64,000 bases of DNA from RI-153 sp963721725. GTDB taxonomy: Bacteria > Chloroflexota > Anaerolineae > Caldilineales > Caldilineaceae. A program made the translations under genes and the position numbers. A model generated the notes under the pieces. The model worked only from the letters and a program-made list of their open reading frames with translations, ran no database searches and was not told the DNA's origin. Location of the stretch: positions 744,001 to 808,000 of the forward strand of contig CAVRLX010000016.1 of assembly GCA_963721725.1 (NCBI GenBank), read 5' to 3'. Shown here piece by piece: positions 40,856-50,087 of this stretch. Positions within the stretch are counted from its first letter, which is position 1. Each line of letters starts with the position of its first letter.

Positions 40856-41275
40856 ATGGCAAACCAGATCGAAGTTCAAGTCAACCAAATCGGGGAGAGC
40901 ACCTCCGAGGGCACAGCGCGCAGCCACACGGTTCTCATCGACCGCCCGCTGGCGAAAGAAGGCGAAGATCGCGGGCCGATGGGCGGCGAACTGCTCTTGC
41001 TTTCGCTGGGCGGCTGCTTTCTGAGCAATTTGCTGGCGGCGATTAGGGCGCGCTCGGCGCAGGTTGCCGATGTGCGGATTCATATTACGGGGACGCTGGA
41101 AAGCGCGCCGCCCCGCTTCGGCGCCATTACCATGACAGTGAATGCGAAGTACAGCGACCGCGATCTCATGGAAAAGCTGGTGACGATTAGCGAGCGCGGC
41201 TGTATTGTGGCGAATACGCTGAAACAGGCCGTGGCGCTCTCGATTGAAATCAGCGAGCCGGGGGCAGAACAATAG
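40856..41275 (+). CDS. OsmC family protein
   Basis: 139 residues from ATG 40856, with AGGAGA upstream as ribosome site. GPMGGELLLLSLGGCFLSNLLAA and ISERGCIVANTLKQ carry the two redox Cys of the OsmC/Ohr family. These proteins reduce organic hydroperoxides; some serve as thiol-dependent enzymes of unknown substrate. It lies 86 bases after the exporter and may or may not belong to that operon. Upstream in-frame starts were rejected as they have no ribosome site. Confidence 0.85.
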   Translation: MANQIEVQVNQIGESTSEGTARSHTVLIDRPLAKEGEDRGPMGGELLLLSLGGCFLSNLLAAIRARSAQVADVRIHITGTLESAPPRFGAITMTVNAKYSDRDLMEKLVTISERGCIVANTLKQAVALSIEISEPGAEQ

Positions 41276-41280
41276 CAAGG

Positions 41281-41703
41281 TTAGGAAACTGTGGGCAAGA
41301 CCGACCAGCGCAGCCAGTAATCGTGAAAGAGGCGCATGGTATTCAGCAACTCTGGGGCAGCCGGGGGAATGACGAGATAGCTGTTGGCCCCATCGCGGTA
41401 AAAGGTCTCCCCGCGGTCTGGGGCGGAAAATTGTGAAAAAATAATCACGGGGATGGCGCGCAGCCGTTTGTGCTGTTTAATGGCGCGCAGCATGGCAACA
41501 CAGCTTTCGTCGGGCAGATCCCGATCCAGCATCACAAGCCGAGGCAGAGGCGCTTTACTAGTGAGCAATTCTTCAAAAAAAGCCAGCCCATCTGCCGTGT
41601 TGATGAAATGTTGCAGCGCATAGGTGACCTGAAGGTGGGAAAAAATATCTTGAAATTGGTGAAACATTTCAATGTTGTCATCAACCAGAACAATTGTGTC
41701 CAT
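41281..41703 (-). CDS. Single-domain response regulator with atypical active site
   Basis: 140 residues from ATG 41703 (MDTIVLVDDNIEMFHQF). The receiver fold is clear: VDDN acidic pair, VMLDRDLPDESC with the phospho-acceptor Asp, VIIFSQFS with Ser in place of the usual Thr/Ser, and ANSYLVIPP where the conserved Lys-Pro reads Val-Ile-Pro-Pro, so the catalytic Lys is absent. It has no output domain and no adjacent kinase. It converges with the OsmC gene, whose end is 5 bases away. Confidence 0.75.
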   Translation of the reverse strand: MDTIVLVDDNIEMFHQFQDIFSHLQVTYALQHFINTADGLAFFEELLTSKAPLPRLVMLDRDLPDESCVAMLRAIKQHKRLRAIPVIIFSQFSAPDRGETFYRDGANSYLVIPPAAPELLNTMRLFHDYWLRWSVLPTVS

Positions 41704-41814
41704 GAAATAGCGCCACTGTAGCCTAGTGGCAAGCAATGTGGGATGAGGGAGGATACTGTTTAGTATACTTGAATCGGGGATTTGTTGCATGTTTGAAGAG
41801 ATGGGTTTGAATAA

Positions 41815-41842
41815 GTTCGGGCATAGCGCGCTATGCCCGAAC
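41815..41842. repeat. Perfect 28-bp palindrome
   Basis: Two 14-base arms (GTTCGGGCATAGCG and its complement) with no loop, in the 159-base gap between the propeller protein and the response regulator. It lies just beyond the 3' end of the propeller gene and could act in termination or mRNA protection, but no T-run follows. Confidence 0.75.
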
Positions 41843-41862
41843 CGATACGTTATGATACTCAG

Positions 41863-44176
41863 TTAGCGGCTGGCGACTTCTTGGCGACAGCCCACCACGG
41901 GGATGGGTAGACGAGCGCCCAGGGTACGAATATCTTTGCCCCAGGCCAGATAGCTGCTGTTCAGGATCACATCGGGGGCTTCGACCCAGAAGCGGCTTTG
42001 GGAGGCTCCACGCAGCAAATCATCAGGATTCAACCCGGGGAAGCGCCACACTGTGAAGACAAAGCCATCTTCCTGGCGGGTTTCGGGCTGGCCCACAATC
42101 AGTTCTGGCTCAGTGACGCCGTTATCCAGCGACCAGCGTAGTTGTGGCACAGGCATGTTGCTCACTTGGGCGATCCCCAGTTTGGTTCCCGGTTTGAGCA
42201 TCATGGCATAGATCTGGGGACCATTGGCGCTTTTTTCCACCCACATTCGCACATCCAACTCGCCATTATGCCGGGCCACCAACCCCTCCAACTCTGGGCG
42301 CACCGTGGGGACATATTGCCCGGTCACCGAGTGCGTCCACACATTTTGTGCCGTTTCCACGCCGTTCACCCGCACCGTAAAGTGCATGGGAACTTGGCGC
42401 TCGTGGGCCACACGCACATCCACATCATTGAAATCATAGACCGGGAAGGTGACGCTATTTTCTGTCATTAAGCGGCGGTTCCCCATTGCCACCTGTTGGG
42501 CGGGTTCGTCGCCCACGGCAGCCCATAGCGTCACCTGCGGCTCCCAGCCACAGGCTGGGCTGGCCCCATCTTCGCGCAGCAGGGTTGCCGTGAGGTTGGC
42601 AAAGGTGGCCTGCTCTGGGGTGCTGCCGCCGTGCGGCCACAAGATGCCCAGGCGAGCTTCCACCTGGCGGGGGGCAAGATCAGTGCGGGCATAGCTGGCG
42701 GCCTGGATTTCTGGGCTGCGGGCGGCGAGTTCGTTGTTGCAGGTGCGATCCAGCCAGACGTCGAGATAATCGTTGCCCGGATGCACAATGTAGAGCTTGC
42801 CCTGGAGCAAGATTAGACTGTTGCCGGTATCTTGGGCGGGGCGGGTGCTCACCTGCACAGTCCCCACCCGCTGCGGCTGAACGCCACTCAAAATTGTGAG
42901 AAACTGGCTCGTCGTGTCCAGCACAAAAAGGTGATTGGTCACGGAATTATAGGCCATGCTGCTGGGCATAAAATCAAGCGTCCAGCTATTCGCCAATGTC
43001 CAGGTTGTCGTATCAATTGCCACCACTTTTTGATCGGCGGCGCTGGCAACGTAGAGCATCCCCGACTGAAGATTGGCCGCCATGCTCACCACATCATTCA
43101 GCGGCAGATAAAGCTGCTCCTGGCGACGACCGTAGGCATCCACCACGCTGAGAAAACCGGCATTGTGGATCACAAAGGCGCGCCCGTTAATCGCCACCAA
43201 TTGGCGGGGATCATCGCCGATGCTGAGGGTGGCAATGGTCTGTTTACTGGTCAAATCCACCACGCTGATGGCGCCCATTTGCGGGTGCAACACAAAAGCA
43301 CGGCCATCGGCCACGGCCACAGGACCGGGCTGGGCCGTGAGTTGCACTTCGCCCAGCGAGCGCGCCCTGGCGAGAGGTGACGATCAGGCGGTTGTTCTCA
43401 GTATCGGACACATAGAGGCTCTCCGTCCCCGCCGTGACGCCGCCGATCTTGCCCGCCGTGGTGCGGCTGGTGCCCAGCATCATGTCCATGCCCGTGTCCA
43501 CCACCATCAAGCTGTTGACATCGGCCAGCCCTACATAGAGGCGATCTTTCATGGCGGTGACCACTTCGGGGCGACCGCCCAGGCTTATGGCACGCAGCCG
43601 GTTGGGCAGGCAGAGCGGTTCGAGTTTGACGGGTGTGTTGTCGGCGGTTGTGACGCCACTGACGCCCAGCGCCGGGGCCACGCCCTGGGGATCGCCGTTG
43701 GGCAGTGGGTTCGCAGACGAGATCGCTGTTGATGGGCTAGGGGCGACCCCAGGCTGGGTTGTCACCGGCGCTGTGGTCTGGCGGGCGACAAGTGCCGTTT
43801 GAATGCTGGCTTTCACACTCTCTTCGCTGGGAGCGCTGGCAACAGCGGGGCTGCTGGCGGGGCTGTTGTAAACCGCCAGAGCGGTCACCGGCACGCTGGT
43901 CTGGGCCAGTTCGGCGTAGATCCAACCGCTGACGCCGGTGGCCGATTCCACGCGCAGCCAGGCGCCATCTTCGCTGCGGCCCAGCAACGTCACACGTTCC
44001 TCGGCGCTGATCTGCCCGACCACACCCGCATCAATACCAGGGGCAGCGCGCACATTCAGCGTGGGAACTTGCACCACGGCATAGGGCGAAGGCGGCGCAG
44101 CCTGGACCGCACTTGTAGCGACGGTGTTTAAGAGCAGGGCGGTGATGAGAGCGAAAAAAGTTACGGTGTAACGCAT
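41863..44176 (-). CDS. Exported SH3 / beta-propeller protein, frameshifted
   Basis: About 770 residues from ATG 44176. A signal peptide (MRYTVTFFALITALLLNTVATSAVQA) is followed by a bacterial SH3 domain (VPTLNVRAAPGIDAGVVGQI, WLRVESATGVSGWIYAEL), a Ser/Ala/Pro linker, then YncE-like propeller repeats (LYVGLADVNSLMVVDT, LYVSDTENNRLIV, AFVLHPQMGAISVVD, MLYVASAADQKVVAIDT, LFVLDTTSQFLTIL). The frame changes near 43370 between two repeats. The C-terminal about 250 residues are beta-rich with no recognised motif. It probably acts outside the membrane, perhaps bound to the wall through the SH3 domain. Spacing to the glycosidase gene upstream is 106 bases. Confidence 0.75.
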
Positions 44177-44218
44177 GATGGGCCTCGGTAACATTAGATA
44201 TTGGCGAGTAACGGTACA

Positions 44219-44282
44219 GGTGCGACGCACTCGCCAAGGGTAGATTGGGTCTGAAACGCTTGTGTGGCGAGTGCGTCGCACC
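44219..44282. repeat. Inverted repeat with 18-base perfect arms
   Basis: Arms 44219-44236 and 44265-44282 (GGTGCGACGCACTCGCCA and its complement) enclose 28 bases. It lies after the stop of the large glycosidase gene. The core GGTGCGACGCAC is shared with the palindromes at 54122 and 58521. Confidence 0.85.
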
Positions 44283-47249
44283 CTACTTCTGCGTACGTTG
44301 AAAAACCAGATTGTAAACCACGTGTTGTTTGCCCCCAGGCAGCCCCATGCCGGTCACCGTGTCGCTGAGACCGGGCATTCTGGCATTGTAGCCGCCCAGG
44401 TTGCTGTACATCGGGAAGTTCGCGGCATATTCGGGCGTGGGCTTGTCTTCGGTGAAGACGCTGGCAGAATCATCAACCCAGAAAATTTCCACTTCCTGGC
44501 CCACCATGCGTTTGCCCGCTTCGTCCAACACTTCGATGAAAATGTGGTGGCGTCCGCCGCCCTCTTGGGGATCTTGAAACTCAGCCTTGATCACCTTCCA
44601 ATAGCTCTGGCCGGGTTTGACATTGGCCGGGGTGATCTCAATGTGGAGGTCGTCCAGCCGTTCGTCCCACTCCACAGATTCATCAACCGGGGTGCTCACC
44701 GGGGCGGGGACCGTCACCGGGGCAGCCTCGGCCCGGTTGTCATAAGAGAGCAATACGCTGTTCTGGCTGTTAAGCAACTGCACAATCCAGTGATGCCCCT
44801 CGCGGCTGTGGGGCAGACTCTGCTTATAAATTTCGCCGATCGAGAGCGAAACAGCGCCGTTAAAGACAACCGTATCATCCACGCGCACCACCAGCTTTGT
44901 GTCGCTTGCCAGCGCCGATGATCCCGTGGAGGCGAGGCGCAATTCAGTGCTGTCGCCGTTGGGCTGCAAGGCCAGCGCGGCATGGGCATTGGCGGTGACA
45001 AACTCCCCCAGCCCCGGCACGGTATACCACTGTTCGGTCCAGCGCACCGACTGCCCGGCGGCGATGCTGATCGGGGTGTTAAAATTCTTGCCCGGCCCGC
45101 CCCACAGTTCCATGTAACTGCCGCCGCCATCGGTCCACAAGCTGGGGTCTAGCCCCGGCCCGTAAAAGGTTTTGATCCCAGGGGCCAGCCGCTGCGGAAA
45201 GCTGCGAATCACGGCCAGGTCGCCGTTGGGGTCGGCCACGCCGATGGCGCTTTGGCGGGGCGTGCCCACGCCGAAGAAACTTAAATGTTGCGGCCATGTG
45301 GAGAGCGTACGCAGGTCTACGCCGTTGCTGCCGGGCCAGGTCATGGTTGCGCCCATGGGCAAACTCTGCGTCCCCATGCTGCCGTGAATCAGCAGTTCGT
45401 CGGCGGGCCAGATCAGGCGTGTGTTGGGGTTGATGGTGTTGTTGCCGGCGGGGGCCAGCATGGCGTTTTGCCAAAAATGGGTGGAGAGCGCTTCTGCGCC
45501 CTTGTTGGTCAATTCTGTGGTCACGGCAAAAAAGCGCGTATCGGCGTTAAGGCTGACGGTGATCATCACGGCCAGACCATCCGGGCCATTTTGATGCAGA
45601 CGCACCGCCGCCGAGCGCGGGTCGGCGATGGTCTCGGCGTGCCACGGTTTGTACTCGTACAGTCCGTGATCAGGCAGCGGGAAGCCCCACTCGATGCCGC
45701 CCAGGGCCAGCCACCAGCCGCGCACGCCCCAGCGGGTGGGCTTGACCACCGGGTTGTGATAGAGAATGTCGCGGCCACTGAGCTTGTCTTCCCAGCGATA
45801 GATGCGCCCGCCCAGTTCGGGGAGCAGGGTCAGCCGCACAAAGTCGTTTTCCAGCACCAGTGTGCGGTAATTTTGCGGCGTGGGTGCGCCCACCCGGCTT
45901 TGATCCAGCCGCGGTTCCGGCCAGATGATATCGTCGTTGGCGGTGGGGATGAAGGCACTTTTGTAATCGTAGGTGGGCAAAACCAGCGTGCCTTCGCTCA
46001 GTTTGACGCTGCCATTACTCAGCGTGCGGGCGAGCGCTGGGGTCGGCTGCGGAGCAGCGGCGACGGGTGCACGGGGTTATGTCCGCCGCGTTTGTGGCCG
46101 CCGTGCTAAACTGGGCGGCTTCTGGCGTGCTGGGGACGTCGGCATATTGGGTGTTGGCGGGAACCACGGGCGGCTGTACCGGCGCGGGCTGTGTACCGGC
46201 CAGCGCTTTGACGGCGTCTACCACGGGGCGGGGTGTGCCATCCAGCGGGAACCAGGCGTCGTTTTCCCACGCATTGGCAGAGCCACCGGCGGCGGCGTTG
46301 ACCAGCAGCCAGGGCATATACGCGAAAAAATAATCCGGGGCGACATCGCGCATATAGGCGAAGGCTTCGGCAGTGCGTTGGGCCACGGTTGCCTCCGTCA
46401 CGCCGGGATCACTCATGAGCGTGCCGCCCTCGGTCGCCAAAATCGGCACTGTGCGCCCGGTTACGTCGCGCGACAATCTGCTGATAGGTCTCAAATTTGC
46501 CAAAGCCGTTGGGGTCGTCCAGCGGCAGGTTGCCTGTGTAGCCCTGGATGGGCAGCCATGCGCCGTTCAATGTATCCAAGGCATTGGCGCTTTGGATCGC
46601 CTCTAAAAAGCGGCGCAAGAAAAGAGCGTCGTCAATCGCCCCGCCCGGAGAGAGCGAGGGCAGGCCAGGATAGCCACCGGCGGCGCGCACCGTGCGCGCG
46701 GCGCTGGCCCACTGTGCGGCCAGCAACGGGATATCGATGGCCTGACGCGCACGCCAGCCGCCTTCCAGCCCGGCCACGTTGGAATTGCTGTAGAGTTCGT
46801 AATAGTGAACGCCGGCGGCTGTACCGGCGGCCACCAATGGGTTCAAGGATTGATAGGGGTCGTTGTAGGTTTTTTGCACACGCAGCACAGGTTCAATGCC
46901 CCGGCTCACCAATTGCGAGATCAGATAGCTGTGTTCCAGGCGGGGTTGATCAGGCTGCATCAGCTTGACCCAGCGTAATCCCAGCGCGTCCACCTCGGCC
47001 AAATAGGGGTCCACCACAGCGGGGGATCTGGGCCAGCAGCGTGGGCGACCAATGCACGCCCCAGCCGTTGTCACTCTGGGGGCGGGGATAATCGCTCAGG
47101 GCAAGCGGGGCACTTTGGGCGGTTACGGGGGCGACATTCCACAGGAGCGCGAAGAGCACCAGCCAGCCTAGCACGGTGGGGAGCACCTTATTCAACTGAT
47201 GGGTGTAGGCTTGAAATGCCGGGTGCATAGACTCACGATTTCGTGTCAT
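44283..47249 (-). CDS. Secreted glycosidase-like / DUF5107 protein, three frameshifts
   Basis: About 988 residues. An N-terminal hydrophobic segment (LPTVLGWLVLFALLWNVAPVTAQS) marks export. A clan GH-A-like barrel follows, from DNGWGVHWSPTLL to about residue 370, with WVKLMQPDQPRLEHSYLISQLVSRGIEPVLR and ILATEGGTLMSDPG, the nucleophile-type Glu. Where relatives have Asn-Glu-Pro, this protein reads YSNSN, so the acid/base Glu is missing. The C-terminal 565 residues match the DUF5107/mutarotase-like fold (FVRLTLLPELGGRIYRWEDK, WGVRGWWLALGGIEWGFP). Frames change near 47030, 46475 and 46075. It is paralogous to the glycosidase of the flagellar operon (61156-62391). Confidence 0.72.
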
Positions 47250-47428
47250 AGAATGGCTTCTGACAGGAGTATAGTGTTCTATACAATGAGATTGAGTGAT
47301 AGAAAAGTAGGAATCGCGTAAGTAGAGGGGATTACGGTGTTGTTACGGGGCGGGGGGCAGATAGGGCGAAAAGACTATTGGAAGGCTGCTTAATCTGGCG
47401 GGGCTTACGCACTTGGTGAGTTTTCGAG

Positions 47429-47461
47429 AGACCTGCCAGGTTGCAGCAACCTGGCAGGTCT
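47429..47461. repeat. Perfect palindrome, 16-base arms with one-base centre
   Basis: AGACCTGCCAGGTTGC and its complement flank A47445. It lies 10 bases past the stop of the dioxygenase gene, in a 221-base gap before the secreted glycosidase gene. No further gene is seen in the gap. Confidence 0.85.
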
Positions 47462-47470
47462 GGGCCACGG

Positions 47471-48235
47471 CTAGGCGTTGACGTCGAGAATCGTCTGGGC
47501 GGCTTCGCTCAGGCGCGCCTGGGTTTCGGGGCGCAGATAGGCGCGCTGATCCAGTTGTTGGGATTGATCCCGGCGGCAAAAGTAGCTGTGCAGGGCGCGG
47601 CGCGGCTGATCGGTGCGGTTGAGCGTGCCGCCATGCCACGTGTGGGAATTGAAGATGACGACGGTTCCCGCGGGGGCAGTAAGCAGCACTTCGTCGGGGT
47701 GGGGAGCCGCCGGATCCGCCAAGACCGTTTGGGGCAGTTGACCGCTGCGGTTGGAGCCAGGCACGACTCGCGTCGCCCCGTTCTCTGGCGTAAATTCGTC
47801 TAACAGCCAGATGGAGTTACAGACGTAATAGTCGCCAGTTTCCACGGCCTTGCCCCAGTCGCAGTGCAGCCGTTGCAGCCCGTGGCCGGGGAGCGCGGCC
47901 CGGAAATTAAGCGACGAAAGCTTCAAATTCCCGCCCAGCACGTGGCTGATGGCGGCCAAGACTTTGGGATGGGTGAAACAGACGTCAAAGAGTGGGTCTT
48001 TGTTGACCAGATCACTGAGCCGGGTTGTGCCCGCCTCCTGATGGACTTCGCTGCCGGCCCCTTCGCCCTCCTCGGCGGCCAGTTCGTCCACCCGGCGCAC
48101 CAACGCCTGGCGCACGTCATCGGACAGAATGCCCGGAAGCGGGAGATAGCCGTTCTCGTCTAGAAAGTTCTTTTCTGCGGCGGTGAGGAGATCCTCATTT
48201 ACACCCAACGCCGCCAATGCCTGTTGAATTTCCAT
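47471..48235 (-). CDS. Phytanoyl-CoA dioxygenase family protein
   Basis: 254 residues from ATG 48235. The Fe(II)/2-oxoglutarate fold shows LQRLHCDWG (His-x-Asp), FNSHTWHGGTLNRTDQPRRALHSYF (second His and the Arg that binds 2-oxoglutarate) and NSIWLLDEFTPENGATRVVPGSNRSG. PhyH-like enzymes hydroxylate varied small molecules, so the substrate is not predictable. AAGGACAAAGAAAG upstream can serve as ribosome site. A large palindrome lies 62 bases upstream of the start. Confidence 0.85.
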   Translation of the reverse strand: MEIQQALAALGVNEDLLTAAEKNFLDENGYLPLPGILSDDVRQALVRRVDELAAEEGEGAGSEVHQEAGTTRLSDLVNKDPLFDVCFTHPKVLAAISHVLGGNLKLSSLNFRAALPGHGLQRLHCDWGKAVETGDYYVCNSIWLLDEFTPENGATRVVPGSNRSGQLPQTVLADPAAPHPDEVLLTAPAGTVVIFNSHTWHGGTLNRTDQPRRALHSYFCRRDQSQQLDQRAYLRPETQARLSEAAQTILDVNA

Positions 48236-48296
48236 CTTTCTTTGTCCTTGTTTTGTGTGCCATGCTTGGCTGATTGATAGAGGAATGACGCCATTG

Positions 48297-48352
48297 CCCC
48301 AGACCTTGTTTCCCCGGCCTCTGCACAGAGGCCGGGGAAACAAGGTCTGGGG
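48297..48352. repeat. Perfect inverted repeat, 25-base arms, 6-base loop
   Basis: Arms 48297-48321 and 48328-48352 begin CCCCAGACCTTG and are fully complementary around TGCACA. It is GC-rich with no T-run, between the dioxygenase start and the CRISPR remnant. Confidence 0.9.
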
Positions 48353-48701
48353 TGGATCGGCTTTATTTTACTGCATTGCCAGGGGATAGATAGACAAGCG
48401 ATTCGTCCCGTTTGAGATGCACCCCTGCCACCGGGTGGCATACAAGGGGAGTCAACGGAAGTGCCCGGGACTTCAGGGGGGCGAACTCGTCCTCTATCCG
48501 CTGGGCGAACTCCCCGGCACTTTCCGGCGATTCGCCCAGTTCCCCGCGCCGTTGGAAGAACGCCGCCGCCGATGGTATGATGCAGGGGCAACCACCCACG
48601 GAAAGTGAACCCGATGCCCACGCTGAACTGGCTCAACTGCAGCGAAGATAGATCCCTTTATACGGAGCCATACGGATCAACCCAAGAGGATGGAGAGGAA
48701 A
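48353..48701. other. 349-base gap without a confident gene
   Basis: Short open frames exist on both strands (48417-48608 plus, 48363-48599 minus), but neither shows a family pattern or ribosome site I trust. The stretch repeats the words CCCGGGACTT and CCCCGGCACTTTC, also found in the palindrome at 62570, so it may hold decayed copies of that element. The cmr1 ribosome site lies at its end. Confidence 0.45.
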
Positions 48702-48872
48702 ATGGAAATCGAACTCAAAACATTGACCCCCCTGTGGACCGGTGGCGTCGAAACGGGCAGGATGGAGCGCGTCCACGAAACGGGCATCATCGGCTCCCTG
48801 CGCTGGTGGTACGAAGCGATTGTGCGCGGGCTGGGGGGGTGGGCATGCGACTCCAACTCCAGGCTGTTGTGA
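48702..48872 (+). pseudogene. cmr1: 5' fragment of cmr1 (type III-B CRISPR)
   Basis: ATG 48702 follows GGAGAGGAAA. The 56 residues read KTLTPLWTGGVETG, then HETGIIGSLRWWYEAIVRGLGGWACDS, which is the diagnostic Cmr1 N-terminus (GSLRWWYE and GLGGxACD). The family pattern stops exactly after ACD and the frame ends ten codons later, where full Cmr1 proteins continue for about 300 residues or more. Cmr1 is a RAMP subunit of the Cmr RNA-targeting complex. The gene is truncated by a deletion or replacement joined at about 48845. Confidence 0.8.
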
Positions 48873-49280
48873 TCGCCCTGAGAGAAGCGTTGAGCGACGA
48901 CCTGATCGCCCTTGTCCTCTTTGGCTCCCGTGCCCGTGGCGATGCCCGGCCAGACAGTGACTGGGATCTGTTGCTGATTGCCAAAAACTTGCCAGAACGG
49001 CCGTTTGCCCGGCATCTATACTTGCAAAAAAACTGCCCGCTCAGTGGCGCGGCCGAATCTCTCTTTTAGCTAAAACAGTCGCTGAATTTGAAGCAGCGGT
49101 GCCTCCTCTCTTTCTAGACATAGCCCTGGACGGCATCATTCTCGACGATCCAGACAATTACGCTACAAACCAGCTTGATTATTTGAAAAAGTTGCTACAT
49201 GCCAAAGGGCTTTTCCGTAAGCAGCGAGGAAAAGAGCTAACCTGGCATTGGCAAACTTTTCCTGGTCTCGACTGGCGGCG
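48845..49280 (+). pseudogene. MNT-type nucleotidyltransferase, frameshifted, joined to CRISPR remnants
   Basis: ATG 48845 lies within the Ala-Cys-Asp codons of the cmr1 fragment. MRLQLQAVVIALREAL leads to LVLFGSRARGDARPDSDWDLLL, the minimal nucleotidyltransferase motif GSxxxG with the Asp-x-Asp pair. A run of seven A near 49030 breaks the frame. The next frame (KLPAQWRGRISLLAKTV, LFLDIALDGIILDDPDNY, RKQRGKELTWHWQTFPGLDW) continues to about 49275. MNT proteins commonly pair with HEPN proteins in toxin-antitoxin systems; no HEPN gene is visible. Both ends abut Cmr-like sequence. Confidence 0.7.
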
Positions 49281-49932
49281 CAATACGCGCAGAAAATCGT
49301 GGCCGATGGCAAAGCCGAGATTGAAAATCTGATCACCAAAAGCCTGGGTGTGCTGCAAGAGCAGGGTGTCTACGCCTGTATGCTCTTTCTCCTTTCTCGT
49401 ACCAGCAACGAAAAAGGGCAGGCCGAAAAGGTGCGCCCTCATCTGTACAACTTGCTCAAAGAGTTGCCAACCTTCAGCCAAAGCGAAACCGAGTTCATCT
49501 CCCCCGATACGCGCACAGGCCAGCCCGTTTTCCTCACGGGCAAGCTATACAGCAAAATTGACTTACCCGCGCCCTTGGAAGATTGGCAAAATGCCCTCAA
49601 AAAACTTCAGGTGGGCGCTGAACGTGGCTACGGCTGGGGACGCTTGCGGCTGAACTCGTGTGACAAACAAGGGGAGCCGTTCACCACGGAACCACGCCGC
49701 CGAGACGCACAAGCGCCATCTCACCGCCCACCTGAAGGCAGAAAATGTGACCGGCATCGTCGGCCCCATCGAACCCCTGGTCGGTTGGGAGCGTAACAAT
49801 GATGAAGGCGCAAAAATCAACTGGAGGTTAAGCAAGCAGGCGACCATTTGCTACGCGCCCGGGGCCGAGGTTACAGGAGATCACCATTTTACAATGGGCG
49901 ATTATGGTATATGGAGAGAAGGGGCCAGCTAG
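49248..49932 (+). pseudogene. Cmr5-like piece and 3' end of a RAMP protein
   Basis: The frame at 49248-49796 first reads AAQYAQKIVADGKAEIENLI, TKSLGVLQEQGVYACMLFLLSR and VRPHLYNLLKELP, a helical pattern like Cmr5. It then runs without a stop into FISPDTRTGQPVFLTGKLYSKI and KLQVGAERGYGWGRLRL, the glycine-rich loop typical of the C-terminal part of RAMP proteins. After a frame change near 49670 the downstream frame gives NVTGIVGPIEPLVGWERNND and GDYGIWREGAS, ending at 49932. The two halves probably come from different genes of a Cmr/Csx locus fused by deletion. The RAMP assignment rests on the loop; the Cmr5 one on helix pattern only. Confidence 0.5.
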
Positions 49933-50016
49933 GAGATAGAGCCAGTTAACTTAGCCATTCGCTCTAGTTCGCGCGGATTTGGGAAATAGGTGTCTTGACA
50001 AAGCGATACTGAAGAG

Positions 50017-50061
50017 CAAAAGAGGGCAAACTGAGTATATTTCACAGTTTGCCCTCTTTTG
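50017..50061 (-). terminator. Intrinsic terminator of the flagellar operon
   Basis: Perfect 17-base arms (CAAAAGAGGGCAAACTG at 50017-50033 and its complement at 50045-50061) with an 11-base loop. On the minus strand the stem ends in TTTTG, and it lies 27 bases past the flgE stop. The mirror A/T ends mean it could also stop plus-strand transcripts from the CRISPR remnant. Confidence 0.85.
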
Positions 50062-50087
50062 ATTGTGTGTATCCCAACCGTCAATCT

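Noticed and set aside
44219..44282. Intrinsic terminator reading of the inverted repeat
   Set aside because: The stem is long and perfect but no T-run follows on either strand, and its core is repeated elsewhere, so it is listed as a repeat.
48353..48701. Possible CRISPR array or leader next to the cmr1 fragment
   Set aside because: The repeated words are GC-rich palindrome fragments without regular spacing; no direct repeats of 28-37 bases were found.
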